A stretch of DNA of 64,000 nucleotides, taken from DATEOR01 sp046733475. GTDB lineage: Bacteria > Actinomycetota > Thermoleophilia > Gaiellales > Gaiellaceae. The notes under the pieces were generated by a model. That model saw only the letters and a program-made list of their open reading frames with translations, was not told the DNA's origin and did not search any database. A program made the translations under genes and the position numbers. The stretch's first letter is position 1; each line of letters starts with the position of its first letter. The stretch lies in assembly GCA_046733475.1 (NCBI GenBank), contig JBKPPF010000055.1, positions 51,809-115,808 on the forward strand. Direction: 5' to 3'. Shown here piece after piece: positions 15,138 through 22,730 of this stretch.

Positions 15138-16705
15138 GGGACAGGCGCAGTCGGGAGCAGGTCCTGCCCGAGCTCGCCGCCGTGGGCCGCATACCCGAGG
15201 ATCATCCGGTCGGTGAGCCATTCGACGGGGGCGCGGTCGTCGGTGAGCGGCTCCCCGGTGCGGCCCATGGGGCTGAGCCGAGCCTGGAACTCGGGGACGA
15301 GGGACTCGGCGGCGGGGCTGATCGCGGCGACGCGGCTCTCCAGCTCGGCCTGCGACACCCGCTGGCGGAACGCGAGGAGAAGCTGGTTGAACTCGAGCGC
15401 CCGCCAGCGCCAGACCGAGGAAAACTGGGTCAGCATCGTCGTGCCGAGCGCATCCGAGAGCCGCTCGTCCCCGGGCACCGCGGCCACGTTCAACGCGACG
15501 GCTCCGCCGGGGGCGAGGTGGTCGCGGACGAGCCGGAAGAACTCCTCCGTCGCGAGGTAGAAAGGGATGTACGGTTGGTGGTAGGCGTCGACGGCGATGA
15601 TGTCGTAGCGCTTGTCCGTTCCGGCCAGATAGGGGCGGCCGTCCGCGGTGACGACATGGAGGCGGGGATTGTCGCCGAGACCGAAGTAGCGGCGCCCGAC
15701 GTCGGTCACCTTGGAGTCGATCTCAACGCCGTCGATCTCCACGTTCGGGTAGAGCCTCCCGAACGCCCGCGCCGTCGTGCCCCCGGCGTTCCCGATCACG
15801 AGCATCCGCTCCGGCGGGCGGCCGAGCAAGGGCGGGACAACGAGGAACATGTCCCACTCGCCGCCCGTGAGCACGGTGTTCGGCCGCCACACCGAGTGGT
15901 TGACGATGCCCTCGTTGAGGCGAAGAACGCGCGAGCCGTCAGGGCGCTGCAGCACCTGGATGTACTGATAGGCCGATTCCGTTTCGTAGACGAGGCCCGA
16001 GGTCGCCTTGATCGTCTCGCCGGGAACGAAGAGGAGCGCTGCCATCCCGACCGTGAGAATCTGCCAGCGGCTGCCGAGGATGAGCGCGGCCGCGAGGACG
16101 AGCAGGGCCGCGGCGCCGAGCATCGTCCGCTGCGTCCCGATGAGCGGGATCGCGACGAGCGCCGACACGAATGTGCCGACGATGCTGCCCAGAGTGGAGA
16201 GGGCGTAGAGGCGCCCGGCGACGGCGCCTGCCTGGGAGACGTCGTCGAGGGCGAGGCGGACCGCGAACGGGGAGACCGCGCCCAGCAGGGTCACCGGCAC
16301 AGCGAAGAGAAGGAGCGCGGCGAAGAACGAGCCGACGACAGCGCCGACGCTGATCGTGTCGAGACCCTGCACCGTGAGGTCGAGGACCGGGCGCGCCACG
16401 AATGGGAGTACCGCGATGACGAGCGCAGCCACGAGCACGATCCACCCCAGCAAGCGAGGCTCGGGCCGGCGGTCGGCCACCTTGCCTCCGATCCAGTAGC
16501 CGAGCGAGAGGTAGACGAGGATCAGCCCGATGATGTTCGCCCAGACGACCGTCGAGCTCCCGAAATACGGCGCGAGGAGCCGGGAGGCGGCAATCTCCGT
16601 CGCGAGCGTCCCCGCTCCCGCGGTGAAGACGACGACTCCGAGCCGCCGGCGGCTCACCGCTGCGACGGGCACGGCCGCTGCCGTCAGGGAATCAGCCTGA
16701 GACAC
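15134..16705 (-). CDS. Membrane-fused spermidine synthase-like protein
   Basis: 523 residues. The N-terminal half (about 18-225) has seven or eight predicted membrane segments (AGAGTLATEIAASRLLAPYFGSS, GAVSPFAVRLA), as in the fused MFS/spermidine synthase family. The C-terminal half is a Rossmann aminopropyl/methyltransferase fold with the nucleotide-binding stretch MLVIGNAGGTTARAF and the acidic EIDGVEID and YDIIAVDAYHQPYIP. The catalytic Asp of true spermidine synthases appears as VDAYHQP. Polyamine synthesis is not proven; many membrane-fused members have unknown substrates. GTG at 16705 lies within the end of the phosphatase gene (22-bp overlap). Confidence 0.82.
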   Translation of the reverse strand: MSQADSLTAAAVPVAAVSRRRLGVVVFTAGAGTLATEIAASRLLAPYFGSSTVVWANIIGLILVYLSLGYWIGGKVADRRPEPRLLGWIVLVAALVIAVLPFVARPVLDLTVQGLDTISVGAVVGSFFAALLLFAVPVTLLGAVSPFAVRLALDDVSQAGAVAGRLYALSTLGSIVGTFVSALVAIPLIGTQRTMLGAAALLVLAAALILGSRWQILTVGMAALLFVPGETIKATSGLVYETESAYQYIQVLQRPDGSRVLRLNEGIVNHSVWRPNTVLTGGEWDMFLVVPPLLGRPPERMLVIGNAGGTTARAFGRLYPNVEIDGVEIDSKVTDVGRRYFGLGDNPRLHVVTADGRPYLAGTDKRYDIIAVDAYHQPYIPFYLATEEFFRLVRDHLAPGGAVALNVAAVPGDERLSDALGTTMLTQFSSVWRWRALEFNQLLLAFRQRVSQAELESRVAAISPAAESLVPEFQARLSPMGRTGEPLTDDRAPVEWLTDRMILGYAAHGGELGQDLLPTAPVP

Positions 16706-19428
16706 ACCACGGCGCAGTCGTCCGAAAGCTCCCCGCCGGCAAAGCTCTTGCAGTCGGCGAGCACCGCCTCGGCGAGCTCCTGAGGCCCGAGCTCGGCGCG
16801 GCGGCGCAACAGGTCGTCGAGCCGCTCCTCGCCGTAGAGCTCGCCCTCGCGGCGGGCCTCGATGACTCCGTCCGTGTACAGGACGACGGTCGTGCCGGGC
16901 ACGAGCTCGTCCCGTGCAACTGCGTACTCCTGGTCGGAGTCGATCCCGAGAGCGAGCCCGTGGCCTCCAAGCTCTCCGACCTGGCCATCGGGAGTGACGA
17001 GCCGCGCCGCTGGATGCCCGGCGCTCGCGCACGCGACAGTACTCGACTCGGCATCGAGGAGCACGTAGAGCATCGTGATGAACTTCCCTGTCTCGATCTC
17101 GTCGACGACGACCTCGTTCGCGGCGGCCAGAAAGTCGGCGGGCTCCGGGTGCATGCGCGCGAGGGCGCGGAAGCTGAACTTCGCCATAGCCATGTCCGCC
17201 GCGGCCTGGATGCCCTTGCCGGTGACGTCGCCGAGGATCACCGCGAGCCGCCCGTCGTCGAGGTGGAGAAAGTCGTACACGTCTCCGCCCACGTCCACCC
17301 GCGCCGCCGACTGGTAGACGTGTCCGACCTCGATCCCACCGACATCCGGGAGCGCGCCCGGGAGAAGCGAGCGCTGCATGGTCTCGGAGAAGTCCTTCTG
17401 TTGCTGGTAGAGGCGCGCGTTGTCGATCGCGAGCGCGGCCTGGCCGGCCAGAGTCATCGCTACGTCGACGGTCTCGCGCTCGAGCGGGCGCGCGGGGTCG
17501 AGCGACAGGAGCGTCAGCGTTCCCAGGGTCTCACCCGGAGTCGCAAGCGGGAGGACGGCGGCACTCCCTCCCTGGGCGAGGAACGGCTCGAGAGCCCGGT
17601 GCGCGTCGCGGTCGCTGGCCATGCCCGGCTGGAGAAGGACTGGGCGGCCCGACCGGAGCAGCCTCCGCGCGAGCGGCGCGTCCATCGGCTGGGGCAGCGC
17701 GAGCAGGCGTTCCGCAGTCTCCCGTAGCGACGGCTCCCCGACGTAGATCGCCTTCGACTCCAGGACCTCCCCGCGCGCGCTGGGCATGCGGATCGCCGCC
17801 GCGTCGAGGTCGAAGAGCTGCACCATCGTCTTGGTCACGGCCGCGAGCGTCGCGTCGAGCGAGAGGCTCTCGGCAAAGGAGGCTGAGATCTCGTAGAGCC
17901 CGCGCAGCTGGCGGGTCGAGCGGCGTTCCGAGTCGAGCGTCGCCTCCAGCACCTCGCCGAGGTCCTTGGTGCGTTCGTGCAGACGGGCGTTCTCGACCGC
18001 GACGGCGAGCTGGCTGGAGAGCGCGAGCAGGAGGCTCTCCTCCCCCTCGCGGTAGGGGCGTGCCCGCGACTTGTACACCGCGAGCGCGCCGATGACTTCG
18101 TCGTGGACGATGAGCGGGACCACCAGCGCGCGCCGGATGCCGTTCGCCTCCCAGCCTTCCTCGAGGCCCGTGAGCCGCGAGTCGCGCCGCATGTCTTCGA
18201 TGAAGAGGAAGCCGCGACCACGGAACGGACCGAGGGCGAGCTCGAGCAGCCGCTCGGCGAGATCGGTATGCGGGCCCTCGAGCCCGCGGGAGGCCGCAGC
18301 GGTGAGCCGGTGGCCCTCGCGCAGGTAAACCGCGACGTGGCCGCTGGCGGTCAGCTCGGCGATGCGCTCGACAGCGGTCTCGAGCGTGTGCGTGAGGGAG
18401 AGCTGAGCGATCGCCTGGCTGACGACCCCGATGATGGTCTGCGAACGCCTGAGTGCGGTCGCGATCAGACCGACTCTGCGGCTCCGCCTGAGCGCGAGCG
18501 CCGCGCGGGCCGAGAACGGCACGAGGATCGCGAGCACGTTCGCGTCGGGCTCCGCGTCGAAGTAGAGCTGCAGCGCGCCGACCGGAGGCTCTCCGAGGGG
18601 GATGGTCGCCACGCTGGCGCCGGATCCGTTATCGCGGGCCGCGCGGCGGGTGACGAGAGCCCTCTGGTGGTCAGCGAGAGCGGCGCGGACGTCCTCCTCT
18701 CCCTCGCCGTAATCGGGAGCTTCGCCGTTGAATCCGTGTCGTGCAAGGAACGAAGGCGGGGAGTCGGCCTCGACCCGCCAGAGCGCCGCCCCCACCGCCC
18801 CGGTGGCGAGCGTGGCGAGGCGGATGACCTGCTCCGCGGTCTCTGCCTCGTCCGCTCCGGCGACGAGAGCCTCGCCGAGAAGCTCCAGCGGGAGCGCATG
18901 GTTGGCCCCCAGCTCGTTCCGGCCCGCTCCTTCGAGTCGTACGGCAATTCCGATGTGCGCCGCCGCGAGGCGACCGAGCATGCGCTCGCGGTCCTCGAAC
19001 GGCGTGTCGCTCGCCCGGTAGAGCTCCAAGGTCGCAACGATCCACTCGCCGACCCGGACCGGGTAGATAGCGATCGTCTTCGCACGCGCCCGCGAGGCAA
19101 CGTTGCGGATCGCCGCCGGGAGGCCTTCGTCCGAGGTCGACGTCGACGACTCGAGCTCCTCCGCGTCGAGCCCGTCGAGGCTCAGCCGCGAGCCCTCGAG
19201 CTCGGCGGCGAGGGCGGACGACCCTGCACGGACGGCGCGAGCGACGAGAGATCCGTCCTTCGGTGCGATCGTGCGGACGATGACGAGGTCGCTTCCCGTC
19301 GCGGCGGCCGCGGCCTCGGCGAGGCCGTCGAGCGCTTCGGCGAGCGAGCCGTCCTCGAGCAGCCCGCCGGCGGCCCGGCTGAAGCTCTCGAGCAGGTCCT
19401 CCTCACGTTCGTAGGCGGCCCCCCGCAC
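16684..19428 (-). CDS. Multi-GAF SpoIIE-type PP2C serine phosphatase
   Basis: About 914 residues. Several GAF-like sensor domains precede a C-terminal PP2C/SpoIIE phosphatase. The link is QQQKDFSETMQRSLLPGALP. Metal-binding motifs are intact: VGGDVYDF, GDVTGKGIQAA, YTDGVIEAR and LSDDCAVV. Such proteins dephosphorylate anti-sigma-factor antagonists in partner-switching stress circuits; no partner is encoded nearby. GTG at 19428 is preferred because CATAAT lies 6 nt upstream. The alternative ATG at 19491 adds codons unlike the rest (TTA, AAT). Divergent from the small membrane genes at 19546. Confidence 0.88.
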   Translation of the reverse strand: MRGAAYEREEDLLESFSRAAGGLLEDGSLAEALDGLAEAAAAATGSDLVIVRTIAPKDGSLVARAVRAGSSALAAELEGSRLSLDGLDAEELESSTSTSDEGLPAAIRNVASRARAKTIAIYPVRVGEWIVATLELYRASDTPFEDRERMLGRLAAAHIGIAVRLEGAGRNELGANHALPLELLGEALVAGADEAETAEQVIRLATLATGAVGAALWRVEADSPPSFLARHGFNGEAPDYGEGEEDVRAALADHQRALVTRRAARDNGSGASVATIPLGEPPVGALQLYFDAEPDANVLAILVPFSARAALALRRSRRVGLIATALRRSQTIIGVVSQAIAQLSLTHTLETAVERIAELTASGHVAVYLREGHRLTAAASRGLEGPHTDLAERLLELALGPFRGRGFLFIEDMRRDSRLTGLEEGWEANGIRRALVVPLIVHDEVIGALAVYKSRARPYREGEESLLLALSSQLAVAVENARLHERTKDLGEVLEATLDSERRSTRQLRGLYEISASFAESLSLDATLAAVTKTMVQLFDLDAAAIRMPSARGEVLESKAIYVGEPSLRETAERLLALPQPMDAPLARRLLRSGRPVLLQPGMASDRDAHRALEPFLAQGGSAAVLPLATPGETLGTLTLLSLDPARPLERETVDVAMTLAGQAALAIDNARLYQQQKDFSETMQRSLLPGALPDVGGIEVGHVYQSAARVDVGGDVYDFLHLDDGRLAVILGDVTGKGIQAAADMAMAKFSFRALARMHPEPADFLAAANEVVVDEIETGKFITMLYVLLDAESSTVACASAGHPAARLVTPDGQVGELGGHGLALGIDSDQEYAVARDELVPGTTVVLYTDGVIEARREGELYGEERLDDLLRRRAELGPQELAEAVLADCKSFAGGELSDDCAVVCLRLIP

Positions 19429-19434
19429 GACCTC

Positions 19435-19440
19435 ATTATG
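19435..19440 (-). promoter_or_regulatory. -10 box (CATAAT), leaderless, SpoIIE-type phosphatase
   Basis: Reads CATAAT on the minus strand, 6 nt before GTG 19428. Confidence 0.45.
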
Positions 19441-19545
19441 CGCCTTTGCGCTGCCAGAACCGGTTGCGGCCGGGCGGATGAGCGTTAACATCTTCCGACA
19501 ATCGGGTCCCCAGCCCCGCATAGGCCACCTGCAAAAGATGCGCCC

Positions 19546-19734
19546 ATCGACCCCGAGGCGGTCGAGCGCGGGCTTGCCCTCGCACGCGCAAAGCGGCGCG
19601 CGCGCATCGAGCACGAGCGCGAGGCGCACCACGCGAGGATCCGCTTCCTCTTCCTTCTGCTCGGTCTCGTGCTCCTGACCCTGATCATCTCGCTCTCGAT
19701 CTGGCAGAAGATCCAGGACGTCTTCGGGCTTTGA
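19546..19734 (+). CDS. Small single-span membrane protein, apparent ATC start
   Basis: 62 residues if read from ATC at 19546. A charged N-terminal helix (DPEAVERGLALARAKRRARI...) leads into one strong membrane segment (RFLFLLLGLVLLTLIISLSI) and a short tail ending QDVFGL. G/C-rich third positions and the membrane segment argue for coding. The frame has no ATG, GTG or TTG before the charged helix. AAAGAT lies 6 nt before the ATC, the leaderless spacing seen elsewhere. The TGA stop shares one base with the ATG of the next gene (TGATG), which supports translation of this frame. A one-base error restoring ATG at 19538 is the alternative. Confidence 0.55.
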   Translation: MDPEAVERGLALARAKRRARIEHEREAHHARIRFLFLLLGLVLLTLIISLSIWQKIQDVFGL

Positions 19735-20171
19735 TGGAGCCTCGGCAGAGGATGACGCTCCCTACGGCGGAGTTTCGAAGCCCCGGCGAAGGGCTCGCCT
19801 GGCTGGGCGGGCTCGTGCTCGCGCTGAGCACGTTCATGAGCTGGTACACGTTCGACGCCGATGTCGGGTTCACGGTCTCGATCACGGGCTGGCACACGGG
19901 CCTGCTCGGGAAGCTCGTCTTCTTCGTGGGCCTCGCCGTGCTCGTTTTTCTCGGCCTCCGCGCGAGCGGCGTCGAGCTCCCGCCGAGCGTGCCGGGAGGA
20001 ATGGTGATCGCAGGGTTTGGGCTCGTGGCGACGATCTTCGTCCTCGTCCGCGTGATCTCGATTCCGGACGACTTCTCGCCGGCCGGGCGCAGCATCGGAC
20101 TCTGGATCAGCCTGCTGGCGGGCCTGCTCCTGATTGCCGCGGGTCTTCTGCGCTCCGCCGAGGAAGTCTGA
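19734..20171 (+). CDS. Four-span membrane protein of unknown function
   Basis: 145 residues with four predicted membrane segments (about 19-40, 58-78, 88-108 and 120-140). Segment one contains GLVLALSTFMSWY. The sequence between segments 1 and 2 (DADVGFTVSITGWHTG) resembles the extracytoplasmic loop of small actinobacterial proteins of unknown function. No catalytic motif. ATG overlaps the stop of the single-span protein. The 3' end overlaps the convergent PAP2 gene by 65 bp. Confidence 0.75.
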   Translation: MEPRQRMTLPTAEFRSPGEGLAWLGGLVLALSTFMSWYTFDADVGFTVSITGWHTGLLGKLVFFVGLAVLVFLGLRASGVELPPSVPGGMVIAGFGLVATIFVLVRVISIPDDFSPAGRSIGLWISLLAGLLLIAAGLLRSAEEV

Positions 20172-20661
20172 GCGCGGCCACCCAGGCCAGCCCGACCACG
20201 GTTCCGAGCGCGGCACCCGCAAGCACGTCTCCGGGGTAGTGAACCCCTACGTAGACCCGTGAGAAGGCGATCGCCGCCGCGAGCAGGAAGAAGAGCGGCG
20301 CGCCGCGGCGCCACAGGTACGTGAGCGAGACGGCGCCCGCGAATGCAGTCGCCGCGTGGCCCGAAGGGAAGGACCCGCCACCCGCGCCGATCAGCGGGTC
20401 GGCCTGCGGTACGGTGATGCTCGGGCGCTGGCGCTCGACGACTCCCGCCTTGATCGCGAGCGAGAGCAGATCGGCGGTCCACACGCTTCCCGCGGTCAGG
20501 AGGACGGCGAAGGAGATATTGCGCCGCGTCACGAGCGCGATCGCCGCGGCGAGGACGATCCAGACCGTCCCGAAGTAGCCGACCCTCGAGAGGCCGACGA
20601 ACACCGGGTCGAGGAACCCGGCCCGGTGCTCGACTACCCAGACGAAGACGTCGTGGTCTAT
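20107..20661 (-). CDS. PAP2-family phosphatase, apparent ATA start
   Basis: 184 residues from ATA at 20661. Phosphatidic-acid phosphatase motifs are complete: KAGVVERQRP (K-x6-RP), SFPSGHA and SRVYVGVHYPGD, on about five membrane segments. It would dephosphorylate a lipid phosphate such as undecaprenyl diphosphate or phosphatidate. The family's usual beginning (DHDVFVWVVEHRAGFLDPVFV) lies upstream of the first standard start (GTG 20604). The only codon at its head is ATA, placed in an ATAG overlap with the regulator's TAG stop. This repeats the geometry at 10618. Confidence 0.82.
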   Translation of the reverse strand: MDHDVFVWVVEHRAGFLDPVFVGLSRVGYFGTVWIVLAAAIALVTRRNISFAVLLTAGSVWTADLLSLAIKAGVVERQRPSITVPQADPLIGAGGGSFPSGHAATAFAGAVSLTYLWRRGAPLFFLLAAAIAFSRVYVGVHYPGDVLAGAALGTVVGLAWVAALRLPRRSAEDPRQSGAGPPAG

Positions 20662-21266
20662 CGGCGGCGCAGGAGCTGCTTGGTGGACTCGATCAGCGCC
20701 TGCGGGTCGAAGGGCTTGCCGATGAAGGCGTTCGCGCCCTCCCGTGCCGCCTTGCTCGCGGTCTCCTCGTCCACCTTGCCGCTGAACATGATCACCGGGA
20801 CGGAGTCGAGCCCGTGGCGCTCCTGCATCCTGCGCAGCATCTCGAACCCGTCCACCTCGGGCATCATCACGTCGAGGAGAACGAGATCGGGCGGCTCGTC
20901 GTCGAGCGCCGAAAGACCTTCCTCTGCGCTTCCCGCCTCGCGGACCAGGTAGCCGTCCATCTCCAGATTCACGCGCACGAACTCACGCAGTTGCTCGTCG
21001 TCGTCGACGATGAGGACGAGCTGTTTCCCTCCCGCCGCGGTCGTGCCGCCGCTCGAACCGGCGAGAAACGAGTCGAGATCGGCGCGGCGGAAGCGACGGT
21101 GCCCACCCGGCGTGTAGAACGCGGACAGGCGCCCGCCGTCCGACCACTTTCGGACCGTGCTCTGGGCTACGCCGAGATAGGACGCGGCCTGGCCAAGCGT
21201 GAGCCATTCGCTGCCCTCGCCCCCAGGATTCCCCCCGGCCCGGCTGGTTCTGCGTTCAGTGGCCAT
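20658..21266 (-). CDS. Excisionase-type HTH fused to response-regulator receiver
   Basis: 202 residues. Residues about 21-68 are a MerR/excisionase-like helix-turn-helix (LTLGQAASYLGVAQSTVRKW, then TPGGHRRF). After a Gly/Thr linker, residues 82-200 form a receiver domain with the acidic pocket DDD (88-90), phospho-acceptor D132 (LVLLDVMMPE) and K184 (GKPFDP). The domain order, DNA-binding first, is inverted relative to classical OmpR/NarL regulators. No histidine kinase lies nearby, so the partner is unknown. Its TAG stop overlaps the PAP2 start. Confidence 0.88.
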   Translation of the reverse strand: MATERRTSRAGGNPGGEGSEWLTLGQAASYLGVAQSTVRKWSDGGRLSAFYTPGGHRRFRRADLDSFLAGSSGGTTAAGGKQLVLIVDDDEQLREFVRVNLEMDGYLVREAGSAEEGLSALDDEPPDLVLLDVMMPEVDGFEMLRRMQERHGLDSVPVIMFSGKVDEETASKAAREGANAFIGKPFDPQALIESTKQLLRRR

Positions 21267-21307
21267 GTAAAGGCCCGGGCAATTTACCAGGCCCTTTTCC
21301 GCTCGCG

Positions 21308-21574
21308 TCAGGGATTCGAGACTGTGACGGTCACTGTCTCCTGCGGCGTGAGCGTCGTCACCTCGAGCGTCCGCACCGACGTGTTCGTCTCCGCGCTCCC
21401 CCCGTCGCTCTCGAGCGCGCGGCCGATCGCGATTCCCGCGAAGAGCAGAACCGCTGCGGCGAGCAACCTGACGAGCCAGACCAGGGCGCGGCGACCGGTC
21501 CTTCCACGACGGGCCCGCGCACGTTCGCGGTCGCGCTCTCGCGCCCGATCCGAGGGGCTGAGGCCGGTCGACAC
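21308..21574 (-). CDS. Small membrane-anchored protein
   Basis: 88 residues from GTG 21574, 1 bp after the upstream stop. A strongly basic N-terminus (RARERDRERARARRGRTGRR) precedes one membrane segment (LVWLVRLLAAAVLLFAGIAIG). A Thr/Val-rich extracytoplasmic tail follows (TLEVTTLTPQETVTVTVSNP). No family recognised. Probably inner-membrane with the tail outside. Confidence 0.6.
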   Translation of the reverse strand: MSTGLSPSDRARERDRERARARRGRTGRRALVWLVRLLAAAVLLFAGIAIGRALESDGGSAETNTSVRTLEVTTLTPQETVTVTVSNP

Positions 21575-21575
21575 G

Positions 21576-21893
21576 TCAGGGACGGTAATCGCTCGCGCCC
21601 TGCGCGTAGAGCGCGAACGCCGCATCCTGCACGAGCGCTGTGTCCCTGATCCCCGCTCTGGAGCGCGCCGGCATGGAGGAGACGATCACGTCGCGCACCC
21701 AGTCCTCCGAGCCGTTGTAGGCCTGGGCGAGGTCCGCGAGAGTGAACGTCTGCCCGACCCGCCGCGCGAGCTCGTCCGCGACCGCCTCGACGAGGACGAG
21801 CAGATGCCGCGACCGGGCGGTGTCGTCGCCCGCCGCGTCGAGCAGGCGCTTTCCTTCCGCCCACTGGTGCCGGGCGAGTGCGAGGCTGGACAT
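21576..21893 (-). CDS. Hypothetical helical protein
   Basis: 105 residues, all predicted alpha-helical, no membrane segment. A histidine-containing helix near the N-terminus (ARHQWAEGKRLLD) and a centre (LADLAQAYNGSEDWVRDVI) look conserved in style, but no family is recognised. It sits between DUF501 and a small membrane protein in a run that ends the eno-pyk-ftsB neighbourhood. Confidence 0.6.
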   Translation of the reverse strand: MSSLALARHQWAEGKRLLDAAGDDTARSRHLLVLVEAVADELARRVGQTFTLADLAQAYNGSEDWVRDVIVSSMPARSRAGIRDTALVQDAAFALYAQGASDYRP

Positions 21894-21902
21894 GCGCGGA
21901 CA

Positions 21903-22370
21903 TTACCCCTGCACGGCGCGCTCACACCGCCGGTCGGGGCACCAGCGTTCCTCTACCTCGCCCATGATCCTCTCGCCGAGCTCGTAGCCGGGCCGGGCGA
22001 GGGCGAAGGCGGCGTGGGCATGGAGACACTTGAGGCTCTCACGGCGGCGCGTGCCGGCAATCCCCACGGGGAGCTCGGGCCTGAGGCTGCGCTGCTCGGC
22101 ATCGGCGCGCTCGAGGCTCGCGCCGAGCTCCTCGTCTTCCTGGGCCTCGCGGGAGTAGCGCTCGACTCCTCCCTCGGCCTCGATTCGGGAGACGCCGGCT
22201 ACGAGCCAGGGGCAGGTCAGATAGAAGGTGGTCGGGAAGGGCTCCCCATCGGCTCCGAACGGCGCCTGTTCCGTAACCGCAGGAAAGCCGTGCGCACAGC
22301 GCACCGCAACCCGCCGGAATGGGCGGGCAGGCCGGCCGAGCTGCCAGGAAACGACTCGCGCGTCGTCCAC
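21903..22370 (-). CDS. DUF501 family protein
   Basis: 155 residues. The DUF501 signature is visible: a CAHGFPAV region, PFPTTFYLTCPWLVAGVSRIEAEGG (a Thr-Cys-Pro core) and a C-terminal CLHAHAAFALARPGYELGERI (conserved Cys-x-His). In actinobacteria DUF501 genes follow eno and ftsB, as here. Molecular function is unknown. GTG at 22370 lies 4 nt after the FtsB stop. Confidence 0.85.
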   Translation of the reverse strand: MDDARVVSWQLGRPARPFRRVAVRCAHGFPAVTEQAPFGADGEPFPTTFYLTCPWLVAGVSRIEAEGGVERYSREAQEDEELGASLERADAEQRSLRPELPVGIAGTRRRESLKCLHAHAAFALARPGYELGERIMGEVEERWCPDRRCERAVQG

Positions 22371-22374
22371 CAGA

Positions 22375-22698
22375 TCATGGTACCGCCCTCTCTTCCGAGG
22401 TCCCGACGCCCTTCACGATGAAAAGGTGCTCGCCCTCTCGGACGAGCCCAAGGCGCCTTGCCTCCCGGACGACGTACTCGCTCGTGCCCGCGTCCATCAC
22501 CCTCTTGGTCAACTCGGTGTTCTCGCGCTCGAGAGCCGTGATTGCCGCCTGCCGCTCCCGTACCTCCTGCTGTGCGTGCCGGTACGACGTCAGCGGGTGG
22601 ATGTAGGACACTGCGATGACCACGAGAATCGCCGCGCCGATCCAGCGGAGCGCGAGCTTCGAGCGCGAAGGCCTGCGACGAGCCATGACAGCCGACAT
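22375..22698 (-). CDS. FtsB/DivIC septum-formation protein
   Basis: 107 residues. A basic cytoplasmic tail, one membrane span (LRWIGAAILVVIAVSYI) and a heptad-rich coiled coil (YRHAQQEVRERQAAITALERENTELTKRV) are followed by the conserved EYVVREARRLGLVREGEHLFIV. That is the FtsB/DivIC arrangement of the divisome FtsQ-FtsB-FtsL subcomplex. ATG at 22698 has a GGAAGGAG ribosome-binding site 14 nt upstream; ATG at 22686 is an alternative. Chromosomal context eno-pyk-ftsB-DUF501 supports the assignment. Confidence 0.85.
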   Translation of the reverse strand: MSAVMARRRPSRSKLALRWIGAAILVVIAVSYIHPLTSYRHAQQEVRERQAAITALERENTELTKRVMDAGTSEYVVREARRLGLVREGEHLFIVKGVGTSEERAVP

Positions 22699-22730
22699 TC
22701 GACCGCCCGCGGCTCCTTCCTGCCCGGAGT

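Noticed and set aside
19478..19678. 66-residue plus-strand frame starting at ATG within the 19.5 kb gap
   Set aside because: Ser/Arg-rich and out of frame with the hydrophobic segment that looks real.
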